Positions 1-9,718 of a stretch of DNA of 64,000 nucleotides are shown here, piece by piece (the first letter of the stretch is position 1; each line of letters starts with the position of its first letter). The notes beneath the pieces are model-generated. The model searched no databases and was not told the DNA's origin. It saw only the letters and a program-made list of their open reading frames with translations. The position numbers were made by a program, and so were the translations under genes. The stretch lies in NCBI RefSeq assembly GCF_031583145.1, contig NZ_CP134050.1:4391501-4455500 (forward strand), in the 5' to 3' direction. The stretch comes from Brevibacillus brevis (GTDB lineage Bacteria; Bacillota; Bacilli; Brevibacillales; Brevibacillaceae).

Positions 1-55
1 CCTGATAGGTCACGGTCACCATGCTTACTTTTGGGTAATGCGGCGATGTTCCCAC
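1..55 (-). CDS. Glycosyltransferase family 2, N-terminal fragment cut by the window edge
   Basis: A GTG at 55-53 opens a frame that stays open to the left edge. It reads MGTSPHYPKVSMVTVTYQ, and a PKVSxVTVTY start is typical of GT-A fold family 2 glycosyltransferases. A strong ribosome site (AGGAGGGGA, 61-69) sits five bases upstream. The Wzy-like gene ends only 28 bases before the start, so this is most likely the next gene of the EPS operon. Only 18 codons are visible, so sugar specificity cannot be judged, and a later ATG at 22-20 is a possible alternative start. Confidence 0.6.
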   Translation of the reverse strand, partial: MGTSPHYPKVSMVTVTYQ

Positions 56-82
56 ACGACTCCCCTCCTCTCGCACAGCTTT

Positions 83-1321
83 TTATTTCCCAGACAAGCC
101 TTTGAGGTAACCGATAAAGAAGAAAAACAAGGTGACATACGTATACGATGCAATCAGCGTAGGCTCGACCATCATGGCCACCAGAAAGGAAACCGACAGC
201 CCGATGACGCCGTACGACTGATCCGGATAGCTGCGAACAAATCGAAACAGGCATGGCAGGTGCCGGACCTGGATCAGGAGCAGCAGCAGCATGGGAATCC
301 AGCCGACGTACCAGCCGACGTCCAGCCACAGGTTGTGGGCGTAGTCGTACGGGGCAAAGTCCGTTTTCGCTCCACCCATCGGGTACTCGATCAGTCCCAG
401 CACTCCTTTGTACCACAGCTGATAACGCGGCGTGTCCAGCCCTTCGCTGATCAATCGTTCCATGAACGGATTGTCCAAGAGGCTTTTCGTCTCCGAAAAA
501 TCCACGAAGAACAGGTTTAGCGGCAACAGGCAAATCAGGACGAGCAGGGTGATCAGCTTCTTATGGGTCAGCTTCATCTGTGTCAGGTACAGCAAGGTAG
601 CGATGGAAATGGAAAGGACGCCCGCATAGATGGGACTGCGGTTCTGCAACATGAGGTTGAGAAAAACGCTGACGAGGGCGAGTGCGACGAAGCACCCTTT
701 CAGAAGCAGGTTGATCCTGCTGTACACCATGGCGATCAGGCAGATGCTCAAGGAAAAGAAGATTCCGACGATCGGGCCATTGACGATCCCTCCGTTCCAA
801 AAGGAAGGGACCGCCCTTTCTGCAATCAAGTAGTTGTTTCCTGCGACCTCGCCGAAGTGCTCCAGCGTAAATTTCGCTGTCGAGAGGAATCCGTAACTGA
901 AAAGCCCCCCGGCGGTGACGGCGATCACGGCGCTGATCTTCGCAAAGTTCTGAGCGAGAAAATAGCCGATGATATAGGCGATCGTCATGTTGGCGATGAG
1001 AAACGCGAATTTGCTCTCCAGCCATTCATCATCGGTCGTGATCTCAAACAGGACGCTCATGGTGTAGTACAAAAATGCGAACAAAAAAACAAGCGAAGCA
1101 TCCAACAGGAAGGAGACGGTCACGGTCTTGCGCCTCAGGAAAAAGATGGCGGGAAAGCTGAGAATGAGGCAAATCAAAGACAGGTTGGGGACGCTTGTTC
1201 CATAGAGGAACACGCTGAGCAGCAGGATGCCGGAAGCCATCGCGTAGGTCGTTGCCCCTTGGCCCTCTGCCGCCAGCTGCCCGTTTTGGCTTCTGGATAT
1301 GATGATGAACGTGTCTCGCAA
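83..1321 (-). CDS. Wzy/O-antigen-ligase-like polysaccharide polymerase
   Basis: The 412-residue protein is highly hydrophobic with roughly ten to twelve membrane helices. A longer extracytoplasmic loop lies in the C-terminal half, near the DYAHNLWLD segment at about residue 330. That layout fits Wzy polymerases and O-antigen ligases, which join lipid-linked repeat units outside the membrane. The start is TTG with a GGGGGA ribosome site five bases upstream. It follows the GDP-fucose synthase gene by 27 bases and completes a Wzx/Wzy-type set with the flippase and Wzz-like genes. Sequence conservation in this family is low, so the call rests on topology and context. Confidence 0.75.
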   Translation of the reverse strand: MRDTFIIISRSQNGQLAAEGQGATTYAMASGILLLSVFLYGTSVPNLSLICLILSFPAIFFLRRKTVTVSFLLDASLVFLFAFLYYTMSVLFEITTDDEWLESKFAFLIANMTIAYIIGYFLAQNFAKISAVIAVTAGGLFSYGFLSTAKFTLEHFGEVAGNNYLIAERAVPSFWNGGIVNGPIVGIFFSLSICLIAMVYSRINLLLKGCFVALALVSVFLNLMLQNRSPIYAGVLSISIATLLYLTQMKLTHKKLITLLVLICLLPLNLFFVDFSETKSLLDNPFMERLISEGLDTPRYQLWYKGVLGLIEYPMGGAKTDFAPYDYAHNLWLDVGWYVGWIPMLLLLLIQVRHLPCLFRFVRSYPDQSYGVIGLSVSFLVAMMVEPTLIASYTYVTLFFFFIGYLKGLSGK

Positions 1322-1348
1322 GCAAATCCCCCCGCAACCTCTCTTACT

Positions 1349-2299
1349 CTACGGCCTGACAGCCGATTGCTGCGCCAGATACCAGTCGTACGTTTTCCGG
1401 ATGCCTTCCGCAAGCGTCGTGGACGCTCGCCAGCCAAGCTGTTCCATCCTGCTGACATCGAGCCACTTCCGCGGTGTCCCGTCCGGCTTCGACGCATCGA
1501 AGACGATGCTTCCGCGGAAGCCGACGATGCCCTTGATCAACTCGGCCAGCTCGCTGATCGCCAAATCCGTACCGGTCCCGATGTTGACGATCGGTCCAAT
1601 GTCAGCGTGTCTGTAGGTCTTCATCAAAAACACGCAAGCGTCGGCCAAGTCGTCGACGTACAAAAACTCCCGTTTCGGCGTCCCTGTCCCCCATACCACA
1701 ACTTCAGCCGCATCCGCGACTTTCGCTTCGTGGAACTTTCGCAGCAGCGCGGGAAGCACGTGGGACGTCTGGGGATCGAAGTTGTCGTACGGGCCGTATA
1801 AATTGGTCGGCATCACCGCAAGAAAATCGGAACCGTACTGGCGGTGGTACGCTTCGCACATCTTGATCCCGGCAATCTTGGCGAGCGCGTACGGCTCATT
1901 GGTCGGCTCCAGCTCGCCTGTGAGCAAATACGCTTCCCGGATCGGCTGCGGAGACAACTTGGGGTAGATGCAAGAGCTGCCCAGAAACAGCAGCTTTTTC
2001 GCCCCATACCGGTGGGCTGCATGAATCACATTGGTCTGAATCAGCACGTTCTGGTAGAGGAAGTCAGCCGGGTACGTCGCATTGGCGTAAATCCCCCCTA
2101 CTTTGGCCGCAGCCAGAAACACGTATTCGGGGCGCTCTTGCGCAAAAAACCGCGCTACGGCCCTCTGGTCCAACAGATCCAATTCGCTGCGGCTTTTGAC
2201 CAGCACTTGCCGGTACCCTTGCGCCTCCAATGCTCGTTTGATAGCCGACCCGACCAGGCCGCGATGCCCTGCGACAAATATTCGTGCCTCTCGATCCAC
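1349..2299 (-). CDS. fcl: GDP-L-fucose synthase
   Basis: This 316-residue short-chain dehydrogenase converts GDP-4-keto-6-deoxymannose to GDP-L-fucose with NADPH. The N-terminus carries the Rossmann motif GHRGLVGSA, and YALAKIAG provides the YxxxK catalytic pair near residue 140. The family motif PTNLYGPYDNFD follows. I place the start at the GTG at 2299-2297, which gives [14 protein letters not shown], overlaps the flippase stop codon by one base (TAGTG) and has AAAGGGGAG upstream. The frame stays open further upstream, but that part runs through the flippase gene and has no family similarity. It acts directly after Gmd, encoded two genes upstream. Confidence 0.93.
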   Translation of the reverse strand: MDREARIFVAGHRGLVGSAIKRALEAQGYRQVLVKSRSELDLLDQRAVARFFAQERPEYVFLAAAKVGGIYANATYPADFLYQNVLIQTNVIHAAHRYGAKKLLFLGSSCIYPKLSPQPIREAYLLTGELEPTNEPYALAKIAGIKMCEAYHRQYGSDFLAVMPTNLYGPYDNFDPQTSHVLPALLRKFHEAKVADAAEVVVWGTGTPKREFLYVDDLADACVFLMKTYRHADIGPIVNIGTGTDLAISELAELIKGIVGFRGSIVFDASKPDGTPRKWLDVSRMEQLGWRASTTLAEGIRKTYDWYLAQQSAVRP

Positions 2300-3675
2300 T
2301 AGAGGGACTCCCCTTTCGAGCGAATGTGCAGCTGAGCCATGATTTTCTTCAGGCGAAAGAAAACGAAGATCGCCTTGGTCTGCATGACACCTGTCCGATG
2401 CAGCGGGCGAAAGAAATAGCAGGAGCCATGCGTCTGGAGCCAGTACGAAAACAGGGATGCGACCGTGGCTCCCATCGCCCCGTATCTGGGAATGAGCAGC
2501 AGATTCAACAGGACGTTCATGATGCAGCCCATCAGCGACGTGACGAATTGCCAACGGGTGTAGTTCATCGTGTTGAGAAACGAGGTTCTCGCCACACCGA
2601 GATTGACGAACAGCCCGATCCAGATGTACCAGATCAGCAGGGAGGCAGCTGCCTCGTAATCCGGGCCGAACAGCTTGACGATGACGGTGGCGAAGCAGGT
2701 CGTGGCAATGGCCACCACGTACCCGATGAACGCCATGACATCATACAAATGCTGCATCCGCTCGTAAAACAGCTCCTCGCTGATTTTTTTGGCCTCCACA
2801 ATGCTGGGAAACGTCGAGGAGACGATGGCGATCGGCACGAAATACCACATCTCTCCCAGCCGGACTGTCACCGAATAGATGCCGAGCTCGTGATCTCCCG
2901 CCATTTCCCCGATCATGATCTGATCGATCCGCATGTAGATCATGATTGCCAGGCTGGACAAGATCAGCGGCCAGCTGTCCTTCAGCATGTCGATCGCGCA
3001 CGGCAGCGACACGCGCCATTTTCTGACGGAATGGCCGTGGATCCGGTAGCCGATCAAAAGCCCGGTAGTAATGATCACAGCTTCTGCCATCCCGGCGTAG
3101 GCGAAAGCGATGAGCGGGGCGTGCAGCACGATCATGACGAGCTTGACGAGCGAAATCAGGAAAAAGGCAATGCCATACGCATACACCTTCACTTTTGCGT
3201 ACACCTGCGACTGGAACCAGTAGTCGATCGTGTCGAACGACTGCAGGATTGTCCCTAGCGCGATCAGCGCCACCATCCATTGCGTTTGGGGGTCATCCGG
3301 CCGCAGCAGGACGATCAGAGCAATGGTGAGAGCGATCGTAAACAGGGAGCCCAGCAGCTTCAATACAAAGGCGCTGCCCATGATCTCGTCTTTTCGCGCA
3401 GGGTGGTTGACGATGTTGCGGACGACGATTCCCTCGAGACCGAGAGCTGCAATCGCGGAAAAGAGGGCGACGAACGACTGCGCGTAATTCAGCTGTCCGT
3501 ATTGGGCCGGGCCGAGGTACCTGGCAATCGCGATCCCGACGAAAAAGGAAACGACCATCCGAAAGATTCGTTCCATCGCCAGCCAGCCTGTGCTGATCAC
3601 GATTCTCTTCAATCCCTGGCTCCTGGATACGAGGTGTACGAGGGAGAGGGTCAACAAGCGCCATTTGTGGATCAT
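2299..3675 (-). CDS. Wzx-like polysaccharide flippase (MOP superfamily)
   Basis: The protein has 458 residues and about twelve to fourteen membrane helices. The N-terminal stretch [20 protein letters not shown] followed by [14 protein letters not shown] is typical of the polysaccharide biosynthesis family (MATE/MOP fold). Such proteins flip undecaprenyl-pyrophosphate-linked repeat units across the membrane. The start overlaps the gmd stop in an ATGA arrangement, and the stop overlaps the fcl GTG by one base, so the three genes are translationally coupled. Function follows from family and from the neighbouring Wzy-like and Wzz-like genes; substrate specificity is not visible. Confidence 0.88.
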   Translation of the reverse strand: MIHKWRLLTLSLVHLVSRSQGLKRIVISTGWLAMERIFRMVVSFFVGIAIARYLGPAQYGQLNYAQSFVALFSAIAALGLEGIVVRNIVNHPARKDEIMGSAFVLKLLGSLFTIALTIALIVLLRPDDPQTQWMVALIALGTILQSFDTIDYWFQSQVYAKVKVYAYGIAFFLISLVKLVMIVLHAPLIAFAYAGMAEAVIITTGLLIGYRIHGHSVRKWRVSLPCAIDMLKDSWPLILSSLAIMIYMRIDQIMIGEMAGDHELGIYSVTVRLGEMWYFVPIAIVSSTFPSIVEAKKISEELFYERMQHLYDVMAFIGYVVAIATTCFATVIVKLFGPDYEAAASLLIWYIWIGLFVNLGVARTSFLNTMNYTRWQFVTSLMGCIMNVLLNLLLIPRYGAMGATVASLFSYWLQTHGSCYFFRPLHRTGVMQTKAIFVFFRLKKIMAQLHIRSKGESL

Positions 3676-4730
3676 ACCGAAAGCATGTGCTCCTTCTCGG
3701 CCTGCTGCCGGTCTGCCCGCACCATGAGCCGCACCAGCTCGGAGAAGGTGCAGGAAGGCTCCCAGCCCAGTACCCTTTTCGCTTTTTCAGGATTGCCAAG
3801 CAGGAGGTCGACTTCCGTTGGCCTGAAATACGCCGGATCGATTGCGACGAGGACTTTTCCTGTCTGGCGATGGATTCCCACTTCCTCGGCTCCCTGCCCC
3901 TGCCATTCCAGATCCAGACCGTTTTCCGCGAAGGCGAGCTCCACGAATTCCCGAACGGAATGCGTCTCCCCCGTCGCGATGACAAAGTCGTCCGGCACTT
4001 CTTGCTGGAGCATCAGCCACATGGCATGGACGTAATCTTTCGCATAGCCCCAGTCCCGTTTGGCATCCAGGTTGCCGAGGTACAATTTGTCCTGCAAGCC
4101 CAGCCGGATGCGGGCGGCCGCCCGGGTAATCTTGCGGGTGACAAATGTCTCCCCCCGCAGCGGCGATTCGTGGTTGAACAGAATGCCGTTGCAGGCAAAC
4201 ATGCCGTAGGCCTCCCGGTAATTGACGGTGATCCAGTACGCATAGAGCTTTGCTGCTGCATAGGGGCTGCGGGGGTAGAAGGGAGTCGTCTCCCGCTGCG
4301 GGACCTCCTGGACCATTCCGTACAGCTCGCTCGTCGACGCCTGGTAAAATTTTGTCTTGCCTGCGAGCCCGAGTATGCGAATCGCTTCCAGCAGCCGCAG
4401 CGTCCCAAGTCCGTCCGCATTGGCTGTATATTCGGGCGTCTCGAACGACACCTTCACATGGCTTTGCGCCGCCAGGTTGTAAATCTCGTCCGGCTGCACC
4501 TCCTGGATGATGCGGATCAAATTGGTGGAATCCGTCAGATCGCCGTAATGAAGGTGAAAGCGGCTGTCCTCTTCGTGCTTGTCTCGGTACAAGTGATCGA
4601 TGCGGTCTGTGTTGAACGAGGAAGCCCTTCGCTTGACTCCGTGCACCTCATAGCCTTTCTCCAGCAAAAACTCGGACAAATACGCACCGTCTTGGCCGGT
4701 AACGCCTGTAACCAACGCTTTTTTTGTCAT
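3672..4730 (-). CDS. gmd: GDP-mannose 4,6-dehydratase
   Basis: This 352-residue extended short-chain dehydrogenase makes GDP-4-keto-6-deoxymannose from GDP-mannose. The N-terminal [19 protein letters not shown] is the diagnostic Gmd nucleotide-binding segment. [18 protein letters not shown] (YxxxK) and [18 protein letters not shown] follow in the expected order. Length matches the family. AAAGGAG precedes the ATG. The gene lies 17 bases after the Wzz-like gene. ManC supplies its substrate and Fcl uses its product, so the locus encodes the de novo GDP-L-fucose route. Confidence 0.96.
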   Translation of the reverse strand: MTKKALVTGVTGQDGAYLSEFLLEKGYEVHGVKRRASSFNTDRIDHLYRDKHEEDSRFHLHYGDLTDSTNLIRIIQEVQPDEIYNLAAQSHVKVSFETPEYTANADGLGTLRLLEAIRILGLAGKTKFYQASTSELYGMVQEVPQRETTPFYPRSPYAAAKLYAYWITVNYREAYGMFACNGILFNHESPLRGETFVTRKITRAAARIRLGLQDKLYLGNLDAKRDWGYAKDYVHAMWLMLQQEVPDDFVIATGETHSVREFVELAFAENGLDLEWQGQGAEEVGIHRQTGKVLVAIDPAYFRPTEVDLLLGNPEKAKRVLGWEPSCTFSELVRLMVRADRQQAEKEHMLSV

Positions 4731-4747
4731 CTGGCAGGACCTCTCCT

Positions 4748-5407
4748 TTAGCCGAGAGCGGATTTGCTCATCATCCGCTGCTTTTGCAAATATTTGGACT
4801 TCTTGTAGACGACGTAGGAATCGTAGAGGAGGACAAACGCAATGGACAGGAAAAATCCGACCACGAACGCCATGATGATATTCAGGATGGGCCTGGGGTA
4901 GACGGGGTTGGGATTATCCGATGTCTTCGCTTCGGAAATCACCTGGATGTTGTCGATCCGCATGATTTCCTTGATTTCTTCTACGGAAATGTTGGACAGC
5001 GTATTGGCGATCTCAACCGCAGTCGAAGGCGAAGGATCGCGCACGGTAATTTCGATCACCTGCGAAGCTTTGACCGGCTTGACTATCGTCCTGCTGTCCA
5101 GTTCGGTGGTGGAGAGCGGAAGCCTCATGCTGTTCATTGTCTTTTCCAAGACCCTGGGGCTTTTGATGATGACCTGGTAGGTGTCCATCAGTTTGATGCT
5201 GGTCTGGATATCGTTGAAATCGATCTCCCTCGATTGCGCGTCGCTCTGGGCAGGATTCGGCATCACGAGCAGCTCCACCGTCGCGCCATACAGCGGGGTG
5301 ATGTACCAGTAGCTGTACACCCCGATGGCCGAGGTGACCAAGGTGGTGAAGACAATGACAATCCAGAATCGCCGCCAGATCATGTCAACTAGATCGCGTA
5401 CTTTCAT
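4748..5407 (-). CDS. Wzz/YveK-type polysaccharide copolymerase (chain-length determinant)
   Basis: The 219-residue protein has a membrane helix near residues 15-36 and a second near 175-197, with an extracytoplasmic domain between them. This is the layout of Wzz-domain proteins and of the YveK/CapA modulators of Gram-positive bacteria. Such proteins set polymer length and usually activate a partner BY-type tyrosine kinase. No kinase gene lies beside it here. It is the first gene of the downstream EPS unit. A GGGAGG ribosome site precedes the ATG, and a SinR-type dyad and putative promoter lie 27-82 bases upstream. Confidence 0.85.
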   Translation of the reverse strand: MKVRDLVDMIWRRFWIVIVFTTLVTSAIGVYSYWYITPLYGATVELLVMPNPAQSDAQSREIDFNDIQTSIKLMDTYQVIIKSPRVLEKTMNSMRLPLSTTELDSRTIVKPVKASQVIEITVRDPSPSTAVEIANTLSNISVEEIKEIMRIDNIQVISEAKTSDNPNPVYPRPILNIIMAFVVGFFLSIAFVLLYDSYVVYKKSKYLQKQRMMSKSALG

Positions 5408-5433
5408 ATGCCCTCCCGGACTCCCAAAAGTTT

Positions 5434-5449
5434 GTTCTTTTTATAGAAC
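5434..5449. promoter_or_regulatory. SinR-type operator upstream of the wzz-gmd EPS unit
   Basis: The 16-bp sequence GTTCTTTTTATAGAAC is a dyad of GTTCT and AGAAC separated by six bases. B. subtilis SinR binds GTTCTYT boxes, and its eps operator has the same GTTCT-N6-AGAAC geometry. The site starts 11 bases downstream of a plausible -10 element (5461-5466), where a bound repressor would block RNA polymerase. Two further dyads of identical spacing occur near 13.1-13.2 kb. Binding is inferred from the sequence match. Confidence 0.75.
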
Positions 5450-5460
5450 GAATTTCTTCT

Positions 5461-5489
5461 AGTGTACCTCAAATCCCTCAAAAATGAAA
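5461..5489 (-). promoter_or_regulatory. Putative sigma-A promoter of the wzz-gmd unit
   Basis: On the minus strand TTTCAT (5489-5484) and TACACT (5466-5461) are separated by 17 bases. The -35 match is weak and the -10 match moderate. A start near 5454 would be covered by the SinR-type dyad at 5434-5449, which supports the placement. Confidence 0.4.
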
Positions 5490-5582
5490 CAGCCATATTC
5501 GTGCGTTTCCCCCTACAAACCTCCTATATAACTCATGTTCCGACAGGTTTTTTGCGTACGTTTCCACACGAATCGACGTTCG

Positions 5583-5933
5583 TTATGAAGAATGTTTAGA
5601 GGCTTGCTCCTCTTGGGTTTTGGTCCAGGCTTCTTTCCACGATATGACCATTTCCTTGCTGACCCCCGACTTTGTCAATTCCCGGATCAGCTCCATCCAC
5701 TCCAGATCAAACGGGACGCTTCCCGCTTGGCGGTCGAGGACGCAACGGACCAGGACTCCTGCTTCGATCTCCAGCACAGCCGAGATCTTCTCCAGTATTT
5801 GTATGGAAGGGTTCGTCTTGATTCCGCGCTCCAGCGCGTTCACATACGACTTGGTCACGCCCGATCTCTCCGCGAGCTCAGACATGGACAGTCCTTTTCG
5901 CATGCGCAGCTCTTGTATACATTTCCCTAGCAA
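5583..5933 (-). CDS. SinR-like transcriptional repressor encoded inside the EPS operon
   Basis: This is a helix-turn-helix XRE-family protein of 116 residues from a TTG start. The HTH_3 domain at residues 4-58 carries MSELAERSGVTKSYVNALER and NPSIQILEKI. The C-terminal segment EWMELIRELTKSGVSKEM matches the SinI/SinR dimerisation helices. I prefer the TTG at 5933-5931 because AAGGGAG lies ten bases upstream. An ATG at 5981 is also in frame but overlaps manC by 32 bases and lacks a ribosome site. It is a paralogue of the repressor at 13,545. Its place at the end of the first EPS unit, just before the second unit's operator, suggests feedback control. Confidence 0.85.
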   Translation of the reverse strand: MLGKCIQELRMRKGLSMSELAERSGVTKSYVNALERGIKTNPSIQILEKISAVLEIEAGVLVRCVLDRQAGSVPFDLEWMELIRELTKSGVSKEMVISWKEAWTKTQEEQASKHSS

Positions 5934-5949
5934 GGCTTCAGCGCTCCCT

Positions 5950-7320
5950 TCATACCCACACGCAGTTTTTTTCGACTTCATCCCATGTCATGTAGATGCG
6001 GATGATGTCCTCTTCCACCAGCGACTGGCCGGTTTGGACCTCGATGAATTCGAGATCGGTCAGCGCCTTGATTGCATGCTTGGCCTGTACGGGAATCGTC
6101 AGTACATCGCCTGCTTTTACATGAAAAATTTTATCGTCCAGGCAAAAAACGCCCTCCCCGCGAATGATCGTCCACACCTCGCTGCGCTGATGGTGAAGCT
6201 GGTAGCTCAAATTTTTCCCTGCGGTGACGCCGATGCGCTTCGTCAGAACCTCACGCCCGTCCACCGACGTATCGTGATCGAGTACCTTGTACCAGCCCCA
6301 ACGCCGCTCCTCGAACATCGGCCTCGTCCCGATGTCCTTCACCAGATCCTTGACGTGATGGCTGACCGATTTTTCCGCGATGAGGATGCCGTCCGGACTG
6401 GCAGCTACGATCGCATTGGACAACCCCAGCACGACGACGGGAATGTCCAGCTCGTTCACGAGATGGGTAGCGGCAGAACGCTCATCGACCCACCCTTTGC
6501 CTACCTGGCTTGTTGCCATCTGGTCTGTGAGCGTATTCCAGGTCCCGAGATCGCTCCAGCTCCCCTCGTAAGGCAGGACGGCGATGCGGCTCGTCTTTTC
6601 GACGACCTCGAAGTCAAAGCTGATCTTTTGCAGGGAATGATAGTGCCGCAGCAGCTCTTCGTAATGAATCGGGATCCCTTTTTCGATCAGGGCCGTGATC
6701 AGCGTCTCCAAGCGGAAGGCGAACACGCCGCAATTCCACAGCGCCTGCCGGGCGATCAGCTCCTCCGCCACTTCCTGCGTCGGCTTTTCCACGAATCGGC
6801 TTACTCGGCAATGCCGCATGCCCTCCTGTCCCGCAAATGGCACGATATAGCCGTACTTCTCGGAAGGGTACGTCGGTTTTACGCCGATGAGAGCGAGCTG
6901 GGCCTCCGAGTCGCGAAGGACGGACTCCAGTTCCTTCAGCCGTTCGAAAAACGCATCCTCCACGCAGGCGTCGACAGGCATGACCACACACACTTCCTGC
7001 ATGCTGATTTCCTTCCTTGCGTACAAGTAAACCGCTGCCAGCGCGATCGCGGGAAACGTGTCGCGGCGCTGCGGCTCGACCAGCAGCTCGACATCGGTGC
7101 CGATCTGGTTTTGGATGATGTCGACCTGCGTTTTGCTGGTGGTGATGATGCACTCCTCTTGCAAGCCTGCCGCCCCGAGCTGCCGCCAGATACGCTGGAT
7201 CATCGACTCCCGCTCGCCTTTTTCGTTTTGCAGCAGCCTGAGAAACTGCTTGGATCTCGCGTCATTGGACAAAGGCCACAGCCGTTTTCCCGACCCGCCC
7301 GATAGAAGAATCAGCTTCAC
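5950..7320 (-). CDS. manC: Mannose-1-phosphate guanylyltransferase (with C-terminal cupin domain)
   Basis: The 456-residue enzyme makes GDP-mannose from mannose-1-phosphate and GTP. The nucleotidyltransferase domain (about 1-280) begins LILLSGGSGKRLWPLSNDAR, holding the GGxGxRLWPLS signature, and VEKPTQEVAEEL follows mid-domain. The C-terminal part (about 345-456) is a type II phosphomannose-isomerase-like cupin, with QLHHQRSEVWTIIRGEG. The start is GTG with GGGAGATGGG upstream. The gene lies 25 bases after the priming transferase and supplies Gmd. Whether the cupin domain has isomerase activity cannot be told from the sequence. Confidence 0.94.
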   Translation of the reverse strand: MKLILLSGGSGKRLWPLSNDARSKQFLRLLQNEKGERESMIQRIWRQLGAAGLQEECIITTSKTQVDIIQNQIGTDVELLVEPQRRDTFPAIALAAVYLYARKEISMQEVCVVMPVDACVEDAFFERLKELESVLRDSEAQLALIGVKPTYPSEKYGYIVPFAGQEGMRHCRVSRFVEKPTQEVAEELIARQALWNCGVFAFRLETLITALIEKGIPIHYEELLRHYHSLQKISFDFEVVEKTSRIAVLPYEGSWSDLGTWNTLTDQMATSQVGKGWVDERSAATHLVNELDIPVVVLGLSNAIVAASPDGILIAEKSVSHHVKDLVKDIGTRPMFEERRWGWYKVLDHDTSVDGREVLTKRIGVTAGKNLSYQLHHQRSEVWTIIRGEGVFCLDDKIFHVKAGDVLTIPVQAKHAIKALTDLEFIEVQTGQSLVEEDIIRIYMTWDEVEKNCVWV

Positions 7321-7345
7321 TGTCCCATCTCCCGTTCATCCGTTT

Positions 7346-8755
7346 TTACTCGTGATTGGCGGTGTTGGCCATGTCGTAGTAGCCGAACAGCCGCAGCAGC
7401 TTTTTCTTGTGCTCTTCGTTTTCGCGCGCCACCCCTGCCGCCTGCTCTCTTTGCAGCACGACGCGGATGGTCTGGAGCAGGATCTTGATATCGAGGACGA
7501 ACGAATACGTCTTCACGTACAAAATGTCGAAGCGGAGTTTGTCTTCCACCTTCGTGCTGTAGTTCGCCAAGATTTGGGCGAGACCCGTGATGCCGGGTTT
7601 GACCGACAAGCGGTAGGTGTAATCCGGGATGCTTTCCTGGAACTGTCGGATGAAAAAGGGGCGCTCCGGCCGCGGTCCGACCAGACTCATTTCTCCTTTC
7701 AGCACGTTGAACAGCTGCGGGATTTCATCCAGGCGGGTAGAGCGCATGAACTTGCCGATGCGTGTAATTCGCGGATCGCCGTCAGCTGCCAGCACCGGGC
7801 CCGTCGCCTTCTCCGCATCCGGGACCATGCTGCGGAATTTGTAGATCATGTACGATCTGCCGCCTTCCCCCAGACGCTCCTGCTTGAAGATCGCGGGTCC
7901 CGGGGAAGTGACTTTGATCAAGGCGTACAAAATCAGCATCACGGGTGACAGGAGGATCAGCATGAGGCTGGACACCGCGATGTCAAAGCTGCGCTTCACC
8001 AGCAATTTGCCAGGGACAAACCTGGGGGGCTGGATGGACAGCACCAGAAGGTCGTCGATCTGCTGCAGCTCCGATTCGATGGCAAGCAGCTCCACCATCT
8101 CCGGAACGACCAGCACTTCTTTTTCCTGTCTGATGCACATGCCGATGATTTCCGCCTTGTCTTCCCGGTTGAGACTCGGGCCCAGGAGGACGACATCGAC
8201 TTCCGCCATCTTTATTTGCAGGACCCGTTTGCTGTGGGCGGGAAGAAAGCTGTGGATGACGAACCACCCTTTCGAATGGTTCATGCACTTCTCCGCCAGA
8301 GCCAAACCGTTTTCGAGAGTGCTTGCGACGATCAGCACCTTTTTGCTGCCATGCCGCTTCCGGCTCAGATGCCAGAGAAAGTAGCGGCTGGACCCCAGTA
8401 CGATCACTTGCAGGAACGTCGCGACGAAAATCACGCTGCGGGGAAATGAGAAGCCTTTGCCCAGGTACGTCAGCGACATGGTCAAAACCATCACGAGCAG
8501 AATGGACAAAATGATCGTGTAGAGCAAATGGTGCAAGCTTTTTCGCTTCCAATTGGAGTACAGGTCGAACATGTAAAAAGCGATGAGGCAAAACAGAGAG
8601 ATCCACGGGAACAATGCGAGGTATGGCTTGAAGTTGCGCAAAGGAACGTCAAACGAGAAGCGGGATAAAAACGAAACCACATAGCAGGCATTCAGCAAGC
8701 CTACGTCGAGCAATACGAGCAAAAACAGGCGTAGCTTTAACGTCTTGCCACTCAT
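7346..8755 (-). CDS. Polyprenyl-phosphate sugar-phosphate transferase (EPS priming enzyme)
   Basis: The 469-residue membrane protein has four to five N-terminal helices (residues 5-125), a central cytoplasmic domain, another helix near 265-290, and a C-terminal bacterial sugar transferase domain. That domain carries [20 protein letters not shown], then [21 protein letters not shown] and [20 protein letters not shown] with VGPRPERP. Such WcaJ/WbaP-like enzymes load the first sugar phosphate onto undecaprenyl phosphate and so start repeat-unit assembly. AGGAGG precedes the ATG. UDP-glucose is the likely donor, given galU and pgcA nearby, but specificity is inferred. Confidence 0.93.
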   Translation of the reverse strand: MSGKTLKLRLFLLVLLDVGLLNACYVVSFLSRFSFDVPLRNFKPYLALFPWISLFCLIAFYMFDLYSNWKRKSLHHLLYTIILSILLVMVLTMSLTYLGKGFSFPRSVIFVATFLQVIVLGSSRYFLWHLSRKRHGSKKVLIVASTLENGLALAEKCMNHSKGWFVIHSFLPAHSKRVLQIKMAEVDVVLLGPSLNREDKAEIIGMCIRQEKEVLVVPEMVELLAIESELQQIDDLLVLSIQPPRFVPGKLLVKRSFDIAVSSLMLILLSPVMLILYALIKVTSPGPAIFKQERLGEGGRSYMIYKFRSMVPDAEKATGPVLAADGDPRITRIGKFMRSTRLDEIPQLFNVLKGEMSLVGPRPERPFFIRQFQESIPDYTYRLSVKPGITGLAQILANYSTKVEDKLRFDILYVKTYSFVLDIKILLQTIRVVLQREQAAGVARENEEHKKKLLRLFGYYDMANTANHE

Positions 8756-8785
8756 AGATTCCTCCTGCCGTTATCCACAGAATCG

Positions 8786-9718
8786 TCAGCTGTGGGCGAT
8801 GGACATTTTGCTGCGAACGTATTGAATCGTCTGGTTCAATCCGCGATGCAAGGAGACCTGCGGCTCCCACTTCAGCACTTCCCGCGCTTTGTGGTTGTTC
8901 AGGCAGCTGTGGCGGATGTCCCCTTCCCTCGCCGGCAAGTAGACCGGCTCGATGCGCATGGACATCATTTCGTTCAAGAGCTCCACGAGGTCGTTGATAC
9001 TGAGCGACCGGTTCGTCGCCACGTTCAGCACCTCCCTGGCCCCATGGCGCAGTGCAGCCACGTTGGCGGCAGCGACGTCCTCCACATGGATGAAATCTCT
9101 CGTCTGCAAGCCGTCGCCGTAGATGGCGGGAGGGATATTCATCAGCATTTTCTGGATGAAGCTCAGGATGACCCCTCCTTCTCCCGTCAGCTCCTGGCGT
9201 TCTCCGTACACATTGGCGTAGCGCAGGATGGTGTAATCCATGCCGTACTGTTCGGACAACACCCGTATGTACTGCTCGGGAGTGTGCTTGGAGATACCGT
9301 AGCAGGAAAGAGGAAGGGTCTGGTGCGACTCCTCAATGAACTCGCCGAGAGGCATTCCGTAGACGGCTGCTGACGATGCGTAAATGAACTTCTGTACGTG
9401 ATGCGCAAGAGCGCACTCCAGCAGCCTGACGGTACCAACGATGTTGACGGTAGCATCGCGGAGCGGAGCGATCATCGATTGACGGACATCGATTTGCGCC
9501 GCCTGATGGATGACGGCATCCGGCTTTTCCTGTGCGAATACGTGCTCCAGCTCATCGCTGGTAATGTCGCACGCGTAAAACTTTGCAGACGGGTGAACGT
9601 AATGTTTTCTCCCCGTAGACAGATTATCGACGACGACCACTTGCCAATTGTCGGCGATGAGTTGATCAACAACATGCGAACCGATAAAGCCTGCTCCGCC
9701 CGTCACCAGTACTTTCAT
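8786..9718 (-). CDS. NAD-dependent sugar epimerase/dehydratase (GalE-like)
   Basis: The 310-residue extended short-chain dehydrogenase starts MKVLVTGGAGFIGSHVVDQL, the NAD-binding GGxGFIGS motif. It carries YASSAAVYG and the catalytic YGISK (YxxxK). The best guess is UDP-glucose 4-epimerase, giving UDP-galactose for the polymer; UDP-glucuronate epimerase is an alternative because ugd is directly upstream. The ATG overlaps the ugd stop as ATGA, with GGGAG upstream. A longer frame reaching 9766 exists but would run into ugd and has no ribosome site. Confidence 0.85.
   Translation of the reverse strand: MKVLVTGGAGFIGSHVVDQLIADNWQVVVVDNLSTGRKHYVHPSAKFYACDITSDELEHVFAQEKPDAVIHQAAQIDVRQSMIAPLRDATVNIVGTVRLLECALAHHVQKFIYASSAAVYGMPLGEFIEESHQTLPLSCYGISKHTPEQYIRVLSEQYGMDYTILRYANVYGERQELTGEGGVILSFIQKMLMNIPPAIYGDGLQTRDFIHVEDVAAANVAALRHGAREVLNVATNRSLSINDLVELLNEMMSMRIEPVYLPAREGDIRHSCLNNHKAREVLKWEPQVSLHRGLNQTIQYVRSKMSIAHS

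Noticed and set aside
563..1801. Long plus-strand open frame of 412 codons
   Set aside because: Antisense to the polymerase and fcl genes; Gln/Asp/Arg-rich composition from high-GC complement, no ribosome site, no family resemblance.
2284..4751. Plus-strand frames opposite the flippase and gmd
   Set aside because: Antisense shadows with atypical composition; the minus-strand genes have clear motifs and coupled starts.
5620..7305. Plus-strand open frame of 561 codons opposite manC
   Set aside because: Shadow frame of manC and the SinR-like gene; no start signal and no recognisable domain.
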